64,000 nt of DNA, from contig NZ_LZTB01000038.1 in assembly GCF_001665685.1 (NCBI RefSeq), positions 62,001 to 126,000 of the forward strand, given 5' to 3'. The DNA is from Mycobacterium sp. 852013-50091_SCH5140682 (lineage in GTDB: Bacteria > Actinomycetota > Actinomycetes > Mycobacteriales > Mycobacteriaceae). Positions 25,660 to 35,424 of the stretch are shown here, piece after piece. Every line of letters starts with the position of its first letter. The first letter of the stretch is position 1. The position numbers were made by a program, and so were the translations under genes. The notes beneath the pieces are model-generated. The model worked only from the letters and a program-made list of their open reading frames with translations, was not told the origin of the DNA and made no database searches.

Positions 25660-26637
25660 TCAGGCCAGCCATCCGGCCACGTCGGCCGCCCAGTAGGTCA
25701 GCACGATGTCCGCGCCGGCCCGCCGGATGCCGACCAGCGATTCCAGTGCGGCGGCCTGCAGATCGATCCAGCCGTTGGCGGCCGCGGCGCTGATCATCGC
25801 GTACTCGCCGGAGATCTGATAGGCCGCAACCGGCACCGGCGAGATGTCGGCGGCCGCACGTACCACGTCGAGGTAGCTCATCGCGGGCTTGACCATCACC
25901 ATGTCGGCGCCTTCGTCGATGTCGAGCTCGATCTCGTGCACGGCTTCGCGGATGTTGCCCGAATCCTGTTGGTAGGTACGACGATCGCCGCTCAGGCTGG
26001 AGGACACCGCCTCGCGGAAGGGGCCGTAGAACGCCGAGGCGAACTTCGCCGCATACGCCAGGATCGCGACATCGGTGTGCCCGGCCGCGTCGAGCCCGTC
26101 GCGGATGGCGGCCACCTGACCATCCATCATGCCACTCGGGCCCACCACCTGTGCACCTGAATTGGCTTGCGCCACAGCAAGTTCCACATATCGGAGGTTG
26201 GTGGCGTCATTGTCAACGCGGCCCGCGGAGTCCAGCACGCCGCAGTGGCCGTGATCGGTGAACTCGTCGAGGCAGGTATCGGCCATCAGCACCGTGGCGT
26301 CGCCCAGATCCTTGGCGAGGTCACGCAACGCGACGTTGAGGATGCCGTCCGGATCGGTGCCGACAGAACCGACCGCGTCCTTCGACTCGTCACGCGGCAC
26401 CCCGAACAGCATCAGGCCACCCACGCCCGCGGCGACCGCGTCGGCGGCAGCGCGGCGCAGCGAGTCTCGCGTGTGCTGCAGGACGCCGGGCATCGAGGAG
26501 ATGGGGCGTGGCTCAGACAGACCGTCGGCGACGAACATCGGCAGAACCAAATGTCTTGGCTCCAAGGAGGTTTGCGCAACCAGCCGGCGCATCGCCGGCG
26601 TGGTACGCAGCCTACGGGGCCGATGTCGTGGAAACAC
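25660..26637 (-). CDS. hemB: Porphobilinogen synthase (5-aminolevulinate dehydratase)
   Basis: 325 residues, full length. The Schiff-base lysines are Lys198 (AILAYAAKFASAFYG) and Lys250 (DMVMVKPAMSYLD). The metal loop reads ADTCLDEFTDHGHCG, with Cys122, Asp124 and Cys132. The middle cysteine of the zinc triad is Asp, a mixed site. It condenses two 5-aminolevulinates to porphobilinogen in the cytosol. The GTG start at 26637 has GGGAGG about 11 bases upstream. It follows hemD in the hemACDB order. Confidence 0.95.
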   Translation of the reverse strand: MFPRHRPRRLRTTPAMRRLVAQTSLEPRHLVLPMFVADGLSEPRPISSMPGVLQHTRDSLRRAAADAVAAGVGGLMLFGVPRDESKDAVGSVGTDPDGILNVALRDLAKDLGDATVLMADTCLDEFTDHGHCGVLDSAGRVDNDATNLRYVELAVAQANSGAQVVGPSGMMDGQVAAIRDGLDAAGHTDVAILAYAAKFASAFYGPFREAVSSSLSGDRRTYQQDSGNIREAVHEIELDIDEGADMVMVKPAMSYLDVVRAAADISPVPVAAYQISGEYAMISAAAANGWIDLQAAALESLVGIRRAGADIVLTYWAADVAGWLA

Positions 26638-26655
26638 AGTCTCGGGACCCTCCCG

Positions 26656-28332
26656 CTAGCGCCTGCGGCTCTTCTTGCGCGGCGGAGGCAACGCCCCCTC
26701 GGCCCGCAGTCGGGCGGCATGCTCGGCGAGCGCCTCGACCAACGGTCCCACCGCGGCGGTCTCGGGCTGCACGTCGACGCGCAACCCGAATTCGGCTGCG
26801 GTCTCAGCGGTTTTCGGGCCGATGCACGCGACGATGGTGCGTGCGTGCGGCTTGCCCGCGATACCGACCAGGTTGCGCACCGTCGAGCTCGAGGTGAAGC
26901 AGACCGCGTCGAACCCGCCGGTCTTGATCATCTCGCGGGTGTGCGCCGGCGGCGGTGCCGCGCGCACCGTGCGGTAGGCGGTGACATCCTCGATCTCCCA
27001 ACCACGTTCACGCAGCCCCTCGGCCAGCGTCTCGGTGGCGATGTCGGCGCGCGGCAACAGCACGCGGTTGACCGGATCGAAAATCTCGTCGTAGGGCGGG
27101 AACTCGTCGAGCAGACCGAGCGAGGACTGCTCACCCGACGGCACCAGCTCAGGGTTGATGCCGAACGCCCGCACCTTGTCCGCGGTGGCCTGGCCGACGC
27201 AGGCGATCTTCACGCCGGAGAACGCGCGCGCGTCGAGGCCGAACTCGCCGAACTTCTCCCACACCGCACGCACCGCGTTGGTGGAGGTGAACACGACCCA
27301 CTGGAACCGGCCGTCGACCAGACCCTTGACCGCACGCTCCATCTGCGCGGGACTGCGCGGCGGCTCGACCGCGATGGTCGGCACCTCGATCGGCAGGGCG
27401 CCGTGGCCCACCAGCTTCTCGCTCATCTCGCCGGCCTGGTCCTTGGTGCGCGGCACCAGCACGGTCCAGCCGTAGAGGGCGCGGCTCTCCCACCAGTTCA
27501 GCTTGGCCCGGTTGGCGACGGTCTTGCCGATGGTGACCACCAGCGGGCCTGCCAGCGGACCCGCGGGATCGGAGGCCGCGTGCTTTTCCAGCATGCCCTT
27601 GTCGATCAGCCCACCCAGGGTGGTCTCGACCGAGCGCTGCTGGCAGGTGGTGCCGTTGGCGGTCACCACCGCGGGGGTCGAATCGGCCAGGCCGTACTCG
27701 ATCAGCGTGCGGGCGGCGTCCGGCAGGTGCGACGTGGTCGCGTGCAGGATCAGCGGGCCCGGTGCGGCTGCCAGCGCGGCCCAGTCGACGTCACCGCGCA
27801 CGTCGGCGACGGTGTGCGACGAGCCCAGCGGCAGGCCCGCGTAGGTCGGCACCGCAGTGGTGTCGGGCAGGCCCGGCACGATCTCGAAGTTCAGGTGGGT
27901 CTTGGCCAGCGCACCGATCTCGGTGATCACCGCGTCGACCGACAGCGGATCTCCCGCCACGAGCCGCACCACGTCGAACCCGTGGCGAGCCTCGGCAGCC
28001 AGGGTCTTGGCCACCTCGGCCGGGTCGCCGAGGGCGGGCCGGATCTCGGGGCCGCCGGGGATGACAGCCGATGCGGCCTCGGGCTCGCCGGAATCGGCGG
28101 TGGCGGCGTCAGCGTCGCCGGCGGGTTTGGCCGCCGGGGCCGGACCGGAGGCCGGCGGCAGATCGGTGCCGACCATCGCCAGCACAGCTTCGGGCACATC
28201 GGGGTCGGTGAAGACCATCTCGGCGTGTGCCAGCACGGACTGCGCCCGTGCCGTCAACAAACCTGGATCTCCGGGGCCCGAACCCACGAAGGTAATGCGG
28301 CCGGGCTTTGCCTTGCGGCCTCGCATGGTCAT
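26656..28332 (-). CDS. hemD: HemD fusion: degenerate CobA-type methyltransferase domain plus uroporphyrinogen-III synthase
   Basis: 558 residues. The N-terminal half has a SUMT-like opening, [20 protein letters not shown], but the usual LKGGDPFVFGRG loop reads [13 protein letters not shown] long Ala/Pro-rich insertion sits near residues 60-95. The C-terminal half (from about residue 300) is a HemD domain with [18 protein letters not shown] and [20 protein letters not shown]. The HemD part closes and inverts ring D of hydroxymethylbilane. Methyltransferase activity is doubtful. ATG at 28332 overlaps the hemC stop. A basic tail ([10 protein letters not shown]) ends the protein. Confidence 0.9.
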   Translation of the reverse strand: MTMRGRKAKPGRITFVGSGPGDPGLLTARAQSVLAHAEMVFTDPDVPEAVLAMVGTDLPPASGPAPAAKPAGDADAATADSGEPEAASAVIPGGPEIRPALGDPAEVAKTLAAEARHGFDVVRLVAGDPLSVDAVITEIGALAKTHLNFEIVPGLPDTTAVPTYAGLPLGSSHTVADVRGDVDWAALAAAPGPLILHATTSHLPDAARTLIEYGLADSTPAVVTANGTTCQQRSVETTLGGLIDKGMLEKHAASDPAGPLAGPLVVTIGKTVANRAKLNWWESRALYGWTVLVPRTKDQAGEMSEKLVGHGALPIEVPTIAVEPPRSPAQMERAVKGLVDGRFQWVVFTSTNAVRAVWEKFGEFGLDARAFSGVKIACVGQATADKVRAFGINPELVPSGEQSSLGLLDEFPPYDEIFDPVNRVLLPRADIATETLAEGLRERGWEIEDVTAYRTVRAAPPPAHTREMIKTGGFDAVCFTSSSTVRNLVGIAGKPHARTIVACIGPKTAETAAEFGLRVDVQPETAAVGPLVEALAEHAARLRAEGALPPPRKKSRRR

Positions 28333-29294
28333 GTTTCACTCCCGCGCTCTACCAACAGCTCGCGTGCCCCCAGTTCGAAAAGCTCCGTAGCTACCGAGAC
28401 GCCGAGTTCGGCGGCCCGTTCCGGAGTCCCGATGCCGGACGCACGGATCACGTCGGATCCGTCCAGCGTCGCCACGCAGCCGCGCAACGACAGCTCCTCG
28501 AAGACATTGCCGTCCTCATCGATCGACTCGACCACCTCAGCGATCGCGCCTACCGGTGCGGAACAACCCGCCTCCAGTTCGGCGAGCAGGACCCGTTCGG
28601 CGGTGACCGCAGCACGCGTGTCGGCGTCATCCAACTGCGCAAGCACCGCGATCAGCTCGGTGTCGCCGGCGCGGCATTCCACCGCAAGCGCACCTTGAGC
28701 CGGCGCTGGCAACATCTGCACCGGCTCGAGCGTCTCGGTGACAACGCCTAGCCGTCCGATGCGGGAGAGACCCGCCCGGGCGACCACGATGCCGTCGAGA
28801 TCACCGCTCGTAACCCTGTTCAACCTGGTATCTAGGTTGCCTCGTAGGGGGCGGATTTCCAAACCGAGACCCAGTGCTCTAAGCTGCGCCTCCCGCCGCG
28901 GGCTCGAGGTGCCGATCACCGAGCCGGCCGGCAACTCTCCGAGCACCATTCCGTCGCGGGCCACGAGCGCGTCGCGGGGGTCCTCACGGGGCGGGATCGC
29001 GGCGATGACGAACCGCTCGTCGGCCGCGGTCGGCAAATCTTTGTAGGAGTGCACGGCCATGTCGACCCTGCCGTCGTGGATGGCTTCGCGCAGTGCCGCG
29101 GTGAACACGCCGACGCCGATCTCGGCAATGGGGGCACTGGAGCGGTCCCCGGCGGTGGAGATGATCACCAGCTCGCAGGGATGACCTGCGGCGAGCAACG
29201 CGTCTCTGACGTGTCCGGCCTGTGTGGTGGCCAGCAGGCTACCGCGGGTGCCGATACGGATTACGTTTTCACGAGCTTCAGGAGAGATGGCCAA
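28329..29294 (-). CDS. hemC: Hydroxymethylbilane synthase (porphobilinogen deaminase)
   Basis: 321 residues. [15 protein letters not shown] opens the fold. Catalytic and substrate-binding segments are [24 protein letters not shown] and [11 protein letters not shown]. The dipyrromethane cofactor attaches to Cys244 in [12 protein letters not shown]. It polymerises four porphobilinogens. I use the TTG at 29294, four bases after the hemA stop; the start is uncertain, and the conserved part begins near VIRIGTRGS. Confidence 0.95.
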   Translation of the reverse strand: MAISPEARENVIRIGTRGSLLATTQAGHVRDALLAAGHPCELVIISTAGDRSSAPIAEIGVGVFTAALREAIHDGRVDMAVHSYKDLPTAADERFVIAAIPPREDPRDALVARDGMVLGELPAGSVIGTSSPRREAQLRALGLGLEIRPLRGNLDTRLNRVTSGDLDGIVVARAGLSRIGRLGVVTETLEPVQMLPAPAQGALAVECRAGDTELIAVLAQLDDADTRAAVTAERVLLAELEAGCSAPVGAIAEVVESIDEDGNVFEELSLRGCVATLDGSDVIRASGIGTPERAAELGVSVATELFELGARELLVERGSET

Positions 29295-29297
29295 GCT

Positions 29298-30653
29298 TTA
29301 CTCAGACTTATCGAGTTCTGTTGTCATGAAGGGCAATTCGCTGGCCGCGACGGCGTCGACGGCCTGCGGGTCGAGCTCGAAGAGCTCACGCAGCGCCTCG
29401 GCGTAACTGTCTCCGCCAGGGGCGCTGGCCAGCTGCTTGACCCGAACCGTCGGTGCGTGCAGCAGCTTGTCGACGACGCGGCGCACGGTTTTGGCCACCT
29501 CGTCGCGATGGGCGGCGTCCAGTCCCGGCAGCCGGTTGTCCAGCCGCAGCAACTCTGCTTCCACCACGTCGGCGGCCCGTTGCCGCAGCGCCGTCACGGT
29601 CGGGGTGACCTCGGCCATCCGCTGGCCGGCCAGGTAGTTGGCAACCTCGGTGGCGACGATGTTGCGGGCCGCGGCGGCGTCGGTCGCGGCGGCGCGCGCG
29701 GAGGGTTCGCGCTGGATGCGGTCCATGTCGACCACCCAGACGCCGGGCAACCCGGCGACCGCGGGATCGACGTCGCGGGGCATGCCGAGGTCGCAGATCA
29801 CCAGTTGATGCTCGGGCTCGGTGGCCATGCGCTGGGCGAGCGCGTGGTGCACGTCGGCCAGCGACACCACCGGGCGCACGGCGCCGGTGCTGCTGATGAC
29901 GACGTCCACGTCGGCCAGTGCCCCGGATACGTGGTCGAGGATGAAGGCACGGGCCTGGACACCCTGTTCGATCAGTTTCTTGGCCAGCCGCTGGGCGCGC
30001 GGCAACGACCGGTTGACCACGTGCACACGTTCGATGCCGGCACGTACCAGGTGGGCGCCGGCCAGTGCACCCATCGATCCGGCGCCGACGACGGCCGCGG
30101 TGCGGCCCGCCAATCCGCCGGTGAGTTTCGTCTCGGCCATGTCCAGTGCCACCGAGACCACCGATGCGCCTGCGGCGTCGATCCCCGTCTCGGAATGCAC
30201 CCGCTTGCCGACGGACAGCGCCCGTTGCGCCAGCTCGTGCAGCGTGCGGCCTGCGGTGTGATTGGCCTCGGCAGAGGCATACGCGCGGCGCACCTGGCCG
30301 AGCACCTGCTGCTCCCCGATGACCGCCGAGTCCAGGCCGCTGGTCACGGCAAACAGATGCTCGACGGCGGCCTCGGCGTAGCGCACATAGGCGTACTTGG
30401 TGAGGTCCCCGAGGCCCATCCCGGAATGCTCGGAGAGCACCTGACCGATCACCGACAGACCGCCGTGGAAGGCCTCCACCACCGCATACACCTCGACGCG
30501 GTTACAGGTGGACAGCACCATGGCCTCGGTCACCAGCGACGACTGCAGGATCTGGTCGATGATCTTGGCCTGCTCAGCCTCGTCCGTGCTCAATTGCTCC
30601 AGGACGGACACCGGCGCGCTGCGGTGCGAAACTCCGAACAGCAACACGCTCAC
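29298..30653 (-). CDS. hemA: Glutamyl-tRNA reductase
   Basis: 451 residues. The active-site Cys50 lies in [15 protein letters not shown]. The NADPH-binding domain follows with [16 protein letters not shown], and the dimerisation helix is near the C-terminus. It reduces charged tRNA-Glu to glutamate-1-semialdehyde, the committed step of the C5 heme pathway. First gene of hemACDB. A 17-bp palindrome lies 23-39 bases upstream of the ATG and may control it. Confidence 0.96.
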   Translation of the reverse strand: MSVLLFGVSHRSAPVSVLEQLSTDEAEQAKIIDQILQSSLVTEAMVLSTCNRVEVYAVVEAFHGGLSVIGQVLSEHSGMGLGDLTKYAYVRYAEAAVEHLFAVTSGLDSAVIGEQQVLGQVRRAYASAEANHTAGRTLHELAQRALSVGKRVHSETGIDAAGASVVSVALDMAETKLTGGLAGRTAAVVGAGSMGALAGAHLVRAGIERVHVVNRSLPRAQRLAKKLIEQGVQARAFILDHVSGALADVDVVISSTGAVRPVVSLADVHHALAQRMATEPEHQLVICDLGMPRDVDPAVAGLPGVWVVDMDRIQREPSARAAATDAAAARNIVATEVANYLAGQRMAEVTPTVTALRQRAADVVEAELLRLDNRLPGLDAAHRDEVAKTVRRVVDKLLHAPTVRVKQLASAPGGDSYAEALRELFELDPQAVDAVAASELPFMTTELDKSE

Positions 30654-30675
30654 GGCTTCATCACCACGTCATCTA

Positions 30676-30692
30676 AGGTAAACGTTTTACCT
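30676..30692. promoter_or_regulatory. Palindrome upstream of hemA, AGGTAAA-N3-TTTACCT
   Basis: A perfect 17-bp inverted repeat with 7-bp arms lies just upstream of the hemA start. It recalls the mycobacterial iron box but has an extra two bases between the AGGT and ACCT halves. An operator for heme or iron control is plausible. Confidence 0.55.
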
Positions 30693-30773
30693 CTGGCCAC
30701 CAAATTTCTCCTAGTCAGCGCACTGCTGGCCGGTTCTGGGCCGCTCCGCCCGGTCCGGGATCCCCCGCGATGT

Positions 30774-31058
30774 TCACAGGGTGGCGAGGTCCTCCCGCAG
30801 CTGCGCCTCGTCGACCTCCCAGTAGCCGTGTTCGACGCCGTTGAGCAAGACCACCGGCAGCAGGTCCCCATACTGGGCCCGCAGGGCGGGGTTGCCCGCG
30901 GCGGCCTCGCTGTCGACGTCGGTGGTCAGCAGCGTGAAACCGAGCTCGTCGCGCAACGCGGCCAGCTGTTCGGCGGCCCGCGCGCACAGGCTGCAGCCCG
31001 CCCGGGTCAGCAACGTCACGGTGTGCCGGCTGCCTGCGCCGGTCTGCGGGTGCTCCAC
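30774..31058 (-). CDS. Glutaredoxin-like thiol-disulfide protein (DUF836 type)
   Basis: 94 residues. It has a thioredoxin-fold start (TVTLLTRAGCSLCARAAEQL) with a CSLC active site, and the cis-Pro region LPVVLLNG. The C-terminus HGYWEVDEAQLREDLATL is typical of the family. It corresponds to the Rv0508 position between hemA and the divergent phosphatase. GTG start at 31058. It probably reduces a disulfide or mixed thiol; its partner is unknown. The intergenic space to the next plus-strand gene is only 38 bases. Confidence 0.85.
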   Translation of the reverse strand: MEHPQTGAGSRHTVTLLTRAGCSLCARAAEQLAALRDELGFTLLTTDVDSEAAAGNPALRAQYGDLLPVVLLNGVEHGYWEVDEAQLREDLATL

Positions 31059-31096
31059 ACCGCCAGTATCCGGGCGCGGTGACTTAGGGTGAATCC

Positions 31097-32002
31097 GTGT
31101 CCGAAACCGGTAGTGCCGATGCGCCAGATCAGGAGCTTGCCGCCGAGGCCAGCGCCGAGGTGGCGGTCGCCGGACTGCAGACCGAAGCTGCCGAATCCGG
31201 CACGGGCGCCACGCCTGCCCCACCCCCGCCGGACCTGACCGCGGCGGCGTTCTTCGACGTCGACAACACCCTGGTGCATGGTTCGTCGCTGGTGCACTTC
31301 GCGCGTGGGCTGGCCGCGCGCAAGTACTTCACCTACACAGACATCCTCGGGATCGTCTATGCGCAAGCTAAGTTCCAGTTCACCGGCAAGGAGAACAGCG
31401 ACGACGTCGCAGAGGGCAAGCAGAAGGCGCTGGCGTTCATCGAGGGCAGGTCGACCGCCGAGCTGACCGAGCTGGGCGAGGAGATCTACGACGAGATCAT
31501 CGCCGACAAGATCTGGCCGGGTACCCGTGCGCTGGCGCAGATGCACCTCGACGCGGGCCAGCAGGTCTGGCTGGTCACCGCAACCCCCTACGAGCTGGCC
31601 GCGACCATCGCCAAACGCCTGGGACTCACCGGGGCGCTCGGCACCGTCGCGGAGTCTGTCGACGGGGTGTTCACCGGCCGGCTGGTCGGCGACATCCTGC
31701 ACGGCACGGGTAAGGCCCACGCGGTGCGGTCGCTGGCCATCCGGGAGGGCCTGAACCTGCGTCGCTGCACGGCGTATTCGGACAGCTTCAACGATGTGCC
31801 GATGCTGTCGCTGGTGGGCACGGCGGTGGCGATAAATCCCGATGCCGCGCTGCGCGACGTGGCCCGGGAACGCGGCTGGGAGATCCGCGATTTCCGCACC
31901 GCACGCAAGGCCGCCCGGATCGGGGTGCCCTCCGCACTGGCCCTCGGCGCCCTCGGCGGTGCCCTGGCCGCGGTGGCCTCCCGTCGCCACGACATTCGCT
32001 GA
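31097..32002 (+). CDS. serB1: HAD-IB family phosphatase (SerB1-like)
   Basis: 301 residues. The first HAD motif is [13 protein letters not shown], the second VTATPYELA and the last [15 protein letters not shown], with Lys in TGKAHAV. The N-terminus is Ala/Glu-rich and the C-terminus has a hydrophobic segment followed by RRHDIR. Members dephosphorylate phosphoserine or lipid and sugar phosphates. Mycobacterial SerB1's substrate is not settled. GTG start. Divergent from the glutaredoxin-like gene. Confidence 0.85.
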   Translation: MSETGSADAPDQELAAEASAEVAVAGLQTEAAESGTGATPAPPPPDLTAAAFFDVDNTLVHGSSLVHFARGLAARKYFTYTDILGIVYAQAKFQFTGKENSDDVAEGKQKALAFIEGRSTAELTELGEEIYDEIIADKIWPGTRALAQMHLDAGQQVWLVTATPYELAATIAKRLGLTGALGTVAESVDGVFTGRLVGDILHGTGKAHAVRSLAIREGLNLRRCTAYSDSFNDVPMLSLVGTAVAINPDAALRDVARERGWEIRDFRTARKAARIGVPSALALGALGGALAAVASRRHDIR

Positions 32003-32063
32003 GCAACACCGACGCGCTGATAGGCTTCTCATCCGCCAGACACTGAGTGGAGAGCGCGGATAC

Positions 32064-32594
32064 ATGAGCATCGCCAGCGACATCATCGGGACCCATTTCC
32101 GGTACCCCGACTATTTCGAGGTCGGCCGGGAGAAGGTCCGCGAATTCGCCAAAGCGGTCAAGGACGATCATCCCGCGCACTACAGCCAGGAAGCGGCCGA
32201 GGAGCACGGGCACGCCACATTGGTGGCGTCTGTGACTTTCCTGGCAGTTGCCGGACGGCGCGTCCAGCTGGAGCTGTTCGACAAGTTCGACGTGCCGATC
32301 AACCTGGAGCGCGTGCTGCACCGCGATCAGAAGTTGATCTTCCACCGCCCGATCATGGTCGGCGACCGCCTGTGGTTCGACTCCTACCTGGACTCGGTCA
32401 TCGAGTCGCACGGAACCGTGATCTGCGAGGTGCGCGCCGAGGTCACCGACGATGACGGCAAACCGGTGGCCACCAGCATCGTCACCATGCTCGGCGAGGC
32501 CGCCCACCCCGAGGAGGCGGGCGAGATCAGCTCGCAGATCGCCGCGGCGCGCGATGCCGCGATCGCCAAGATGATTGCTGGGCAAAACGCCTGA
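32064..32594 (+). CDS. hadD: (3R)-hydroxyacyl-ACP dehydratase subunit, HadD-like
   Basis: 176 residues, single hot-dog type. [20 protein letters not shown] opens it, with DDHPAHYS as the hydratase-type segment, then [20 protein letters not shown], the MaoC-like loop. It is at the Rv0504c position. HadD takes part in late elongation of mycolic acid precursors by FAS-II. ATG at 32064 with GGAGAG upstream. Downstream genes on the opposite strand begin 15 bases later. Confidence 0.85.
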   Translation: MSIASDIIGTHFRYPDYFEVGREKVREFAKAVKDDHPAHYSQEAAEEHGHATLVASVTFLAVAGRRVQLELFDKFDVPINLERVLHRDQKLIFHRPIMVGDRLWFDSYLDSVIESHGTVICEVRAEVTDDDGKPVATSIVTMLGEAAHPEEAGEISSQIAAARDAAIAKMIAGQNA

Positions 32595-32609
32595 GCCTGC
32601 GCTCGGGCC

Positions 32610-33677
32610 TCAGCCGAAGAACATGTTCCTGCGGCCTGCCAGCAGCTGGTAGAGCGTCTGCTGGATGGTTTCGCGGACCTGATCGGTCAGCTCGAAGGTG
32701 ACCATCGGGTCGTCGGCCGCGGTCTCGTCGTAGTCCGCGGTGTCGATCGGCTCCCCGAACTGGATGTGCCATTTGGACGGCAGCGGAATCAGCCCGGCCG
32801 GGCCCGCCAGCGGGAACAGCGGCGTGATCGGGAAGTACGGCAGACCGAACAGCCGGGCCAGCAGCTTGACGTCGGCGATCATGGGATAGATCTCCTCGGA
32901 ACCCACGATCGAGCACGGCACGATGGGCGCTTTGGCCCGCAGCGCTGCCGACACGAAGCCGCCACGGCCGAATCGCTGCAGCTTGTAGCGGTCTTTGAAG
33001 TTCTTGCCCAGCCCCTTGAAGCCTTCGGGGAACACCGCGGTGAGCTCACCGTTGGCCAGCAGCCGGTGGGCATCGGTGGTGCAGGCGACCGTGTGGCCCG
33101 CCTTGCGCGCGAGCTGCCCGACCATCGGCAGGTCGAACACCAGGTCGGCGGCCAGCAGGCGCAGGTCGCGGTGGGCCGGGGTGTGATCGTGCACGGCCAC
33201 CTGGGTCATCAAACCGTCGAAGGGCAGGGTCCCGGCGTGGTTGGCGACGACGAGCGCCGCGCCGGTCTCCGGCAGGTTCTCGATGCCGGATACCTCGACC
33301 CGAAACCATGACCGGAAGAGCACTCTCAGCAAAGGCAAGAAGATAGCGTTGTTGAGGTGCTCGTCGAAGCCGAACTCGTCGACGGAGTAGTCGCCTGCCA
33401 TCCGCTTGAGGAGGAATTCGCTCGCCGTGGCGATCTGCTTGGCAAGCTCGGTCGGGCTGTTGTCGGCGGTCGCAGACCCCGACACGGCACCGCGGCGTTC
33501 GTCGATTTCGCGCACCACCGCCGCGATCTGTTCCGCGGATGCGCGCGAACCCGGATCGGCCAGCAGCGACGGGTGCCGCCGTGCGCTCTCCGAGCGTTGG
33601 GCGGCCCGGCGCGCTGATGCCGCGCGATTCGAATTGCCGTGTAGCGGAATGACTTTGGCTTTAGGTTCGCCGCCCAC
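32610..33677 (-). CDS. Lysophospholipid acyltransferase family protein (PlsC-like)
   Basis: 355 residues. The catalytic motif is NHAGTLPFDG (NHxxxxD) and the substrate-binding loop is FPEGFKGLGK. The C-terminal part has FELTDQVRETIQQTLY. The N-terminal 90 residues are Arg/Ser-rich and poorly conserved. It lies at the Rv0502 position. It transfers an acyl chain from acyl-CoA or ACP to a lipid alcohol at the membrane; the acceptor is not certain. Probably co-transcribed with the epimerase gene 36 bases upstream. Confidence 0.88.
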   Translation of the reverse strand: MGGEPKAKVIPLHGNSNRAASARRAAQRSESARRHPSLLADPGSRASAEQIAAVVREIDERRGAVSGSATADNSPTELAKQIATASEFLLKRMAGDYSVDEFGFDEHLNNAIFLPLLRVLFRSWFRVEVSGIENLPETGAALVVANHAGTLPFDGLMTQVAVHDHTPAHRDLRLLAADLVFDLPMVGQLARKAGHTVACTTDAHRLLANGELTAVFPEGFKGLGKNFKDRYKLQRFGRGGFVSAALRAKAPIVPCSIVGSEEIYPMIADVKLLARLFGLPYFPITPLFPLAGPAGLIPLPSKWHIQFGEPIDTADYDETAADDPMVTFELTDQVRETIQQTLYQLLAGRRNMFFG

Positions 33678-33713
33678 GTCGATACCTTCTCCCCACCCCG
33701 GTAAAGCTGATTC

Positions 33714-34835
33714 TTATCGTCCCCAACGCTGCGCCATCGCCACGGCGCTACTCTCCATTGAGCGTACCCATCGCGGGTCGAGGATCGGCGTTAAACCACG
33801 GCCCCGGACGTAGTCGTCGAATGCCTCGGCAGTCGTCCACTTTGGACTGTAGCCCAGATCCCTGTGCATGCGCGTGGTGTCCATGACGCGGCCGAAGCTG
33901 AGGTAGTTCAGCTGTTCGCGATCGAGTTCGGTGGAGCGGGTGGCCCGGCTCAGCGAATCAACGGCAGCCAGTGCCGAACGTGGCACGGGTAGTCGGAGCC
34001 GGCCCGATCGGCGGATGGCCTGGCTCATCATGATGATTCCCGAGCCACCGATGTTGAAGGTGCCGGGTTTGCCAGCGACGGTCGCCCGTTCCAGCGCGCC
34101 GAGGGCGTCCTGTTCGTGCAGCAACTGCAGACGCGCGTCGTGCCCGATCACCGAGGGCACCACGGGGCCTGCCAGATACCGCGAGAGCGCGGTGTCCATC
34201 GCGGGGCCGATCATGTTGGCCAACCGCAGGATGGTGACGGCGATGTCGGGGCGACGCCGTGCGAGGCCGCGGGCGTATCCCTCGATGTCGATACTGTCGC
34301 GGGCGAATCCCTCGCCCGGTGGCCGCCGCGCGCTGCTGTCCTCGGTGAACATCACCGGGTCACGCGAGCTTGAGCCATATACCTCGGAGGTGGACTTGAG
34401 CACCACCCGACGTACCGACGGCGTCTTCTGACATGCCGCGAACAGTTGGATGGCGCCCATCACGTTGAGTTCTTTCAACGTGGCCCGCCCGCCGGAGCGG
34501 GGCGCGTACGACGCGGCGGCGGCATGCACCACAGTGTCGACGTCCCCGTTCCGGATCACCTTGGCGATGAACGGGTTACGAATATCGGCCCGAACGAATT
34601 CGGCCCGGCCCATCCGACGGAGCAGATCCTTGCTCGGCGTGATCGCGTCGACCGCGATCACATGGTTGATCAGGGGGTTCTGCGCCAGCCGGGCGGTCAG
34701 ATAACCGCCAAGGAACCGGCAGGCCCCCGTGACCAGTACAACTTTGGGGTAGGGCGCCGCGTCGGTGGATTCTGAGCCACCTGAATCACCGGAGCTGCCT
34801 GGCGTGCGCCCTGGAGAACGACCATCAGAATCCAT
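33714..34835 (-). CDS. galE2: NAD-dependent epimerase/dehydratase, GalE2-like
   Basis: 373 residues. Extended SDR: VLVTGACRFLGGYLTARL (TGxxxxxG at 36-43), an NAD-binding ADIRNP (Asp after the fourth strand) and a substrate region VYGSSSRDPVMF. The usual YxxxK is not clear; the segment has DIEGYARGLARR instead. It begins with a Ser/Gly-rich leader of about 28 residues. Rv0501 position. A sugar-nucleotide or lipid-head modifying role is possible; the substrate is not known. Confidence 0.82.
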   Translation of the reverse strand: MDSDGRSPGRTPGSSGDSGGSESTDAAPYPKVVLVTGACRFLGGYLTARLAQNPLINHVIAVDAITPSKDLLRRMGRAEFVRADIRNPFIAKVIRNGDVDTVVHAAAASYAPRSGGRATLKELNVMGAIQLFAACQKTPSVRRVVLKSTSEVYGSSSRDPVMFTEDSSARRPPGEGFARDSIDIEGYARGLARRRPDIAVTILRLANMIGPAMDTALSRYLAGPVVPSVIGHDARLQLLHEQDALGALERATVAGKPGTFNIGGSGIIMMSQAIRRSGRLRLPVPRSALAAVDSLSRATRSTELDREQLNYLSFGRVMDTTRMHRDLGYSPKWTTAEAFDDYVRGRGLTPILDPRWVRSMESSAVAMAQRWGR

Positions 34836-34864
34836 CGGGCAAGCCTAACGGCCGGGGCTGAAAG

Positions 34865-34966
34865 CTACTTGCCGAGCTTTCTACGCTGCACCCGGGTGCG
34901 TCGAAGCAGCTTACGGTGCTTCTTCTTCGACATGCGCTTACGACGCTTCTTGATGACTGAACCCAT
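34865..34966 (-). CDS. 30S ribosomal protein bS22 (AURKAIP1/COX24 domain)
   Basis: 33 residues, almost entirely Lys/Arg: [18 protein letters not shown], then [15 protein letters not shown]. This matches the actinobacterial bS22 peptide seen in mycobacterial ribosomes near the decoding centre, and the Rv0500B position. It is translated from an ATG at 34966 and stops at 34865. Confidence 0.9.
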
Positions 34967-35055
34967 GAATCCCGGTGACTCCGCTACCTAGACAGCAATT
35001 GGTTGACCCGGTCACTTTACCCGGGCCCGCCAGTGAAACGGAAAACGGCTGCCGC

Positions 35056-35286
35056 TTAGCCCGCGTCGAAGTAGGAGGTCTCCAGCAGATCGTGCACGGC
35101 CTTGGCGTGCACACGGAACGAGCGACCCACCCGAACGGCAGGCAGCTCGCCGTTGTGCACCAACCGGTACACCGTCATCTTCGACACCCTCATCAGGTTC
35201 GCCACCTCGGCGACTGTGAGAAATTGAGCTCGGGGCTGGCCGTCGCCAGCCGAATCCCGCGCCGATGGCCCGTTCATAGACGTCAT
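35056..35286 (-). CDS. Helix-turn-helix DNA-binding protein (BldC/excisionase-like)
   Basis: 76 residues. It has a MerR-like helix-turn-helix, FLTVAEVANLMRVSKMTVYR, followed by the wing LVHNGELPAVRVGRSFRVH, the signature of BldC-type developmental regulators and phage excisionases. It lies at the conserved Rv0500A position beside bS22, so it is chromosomal and not a prophage remnant. ATG at 35286. Confidence 0.87.
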   Translation of the reverse strand: MTSMNGPSARDSAGDGQPRAQFLTVAEVANLMRVSKMTVYRLVHNGELPAVRVGRSFRVHAKAVHDLLETSYFDAG

Positions 35287-35424
35287 CGCAACCCAATCAA
35301 TCAGGCACGGACAGTTCCAGCGGCTTCCCCACCGCTGGCACCAATCCGCGCATACAAAGGGAGAATAGCGTGGCGGGTGGGGTTACTGCGACGGGTGTGG
35401 GCTAATCCGTCAGAAATTATCTAA

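Noticed and set aside
26167-28698. Long open frame of about 843 codons on the plus strand opposite hemB/hemD/hemC
   Set aside because: Antisense shadow of well-identified heme genes, rich in His/Arg/Gly without family features.
30674-30694. Canonical IdeR iron box before hemA
   Set aside because: Half-site spacing is two bases too long, so it is listed only as an iron-box-like palindrome.
35056-35286. Phage excisionase as a sign of an integrated element
   Set aside because: The gene is at a conserved chromosomal position beside bS22 and proC, with no integrase or attachment site.
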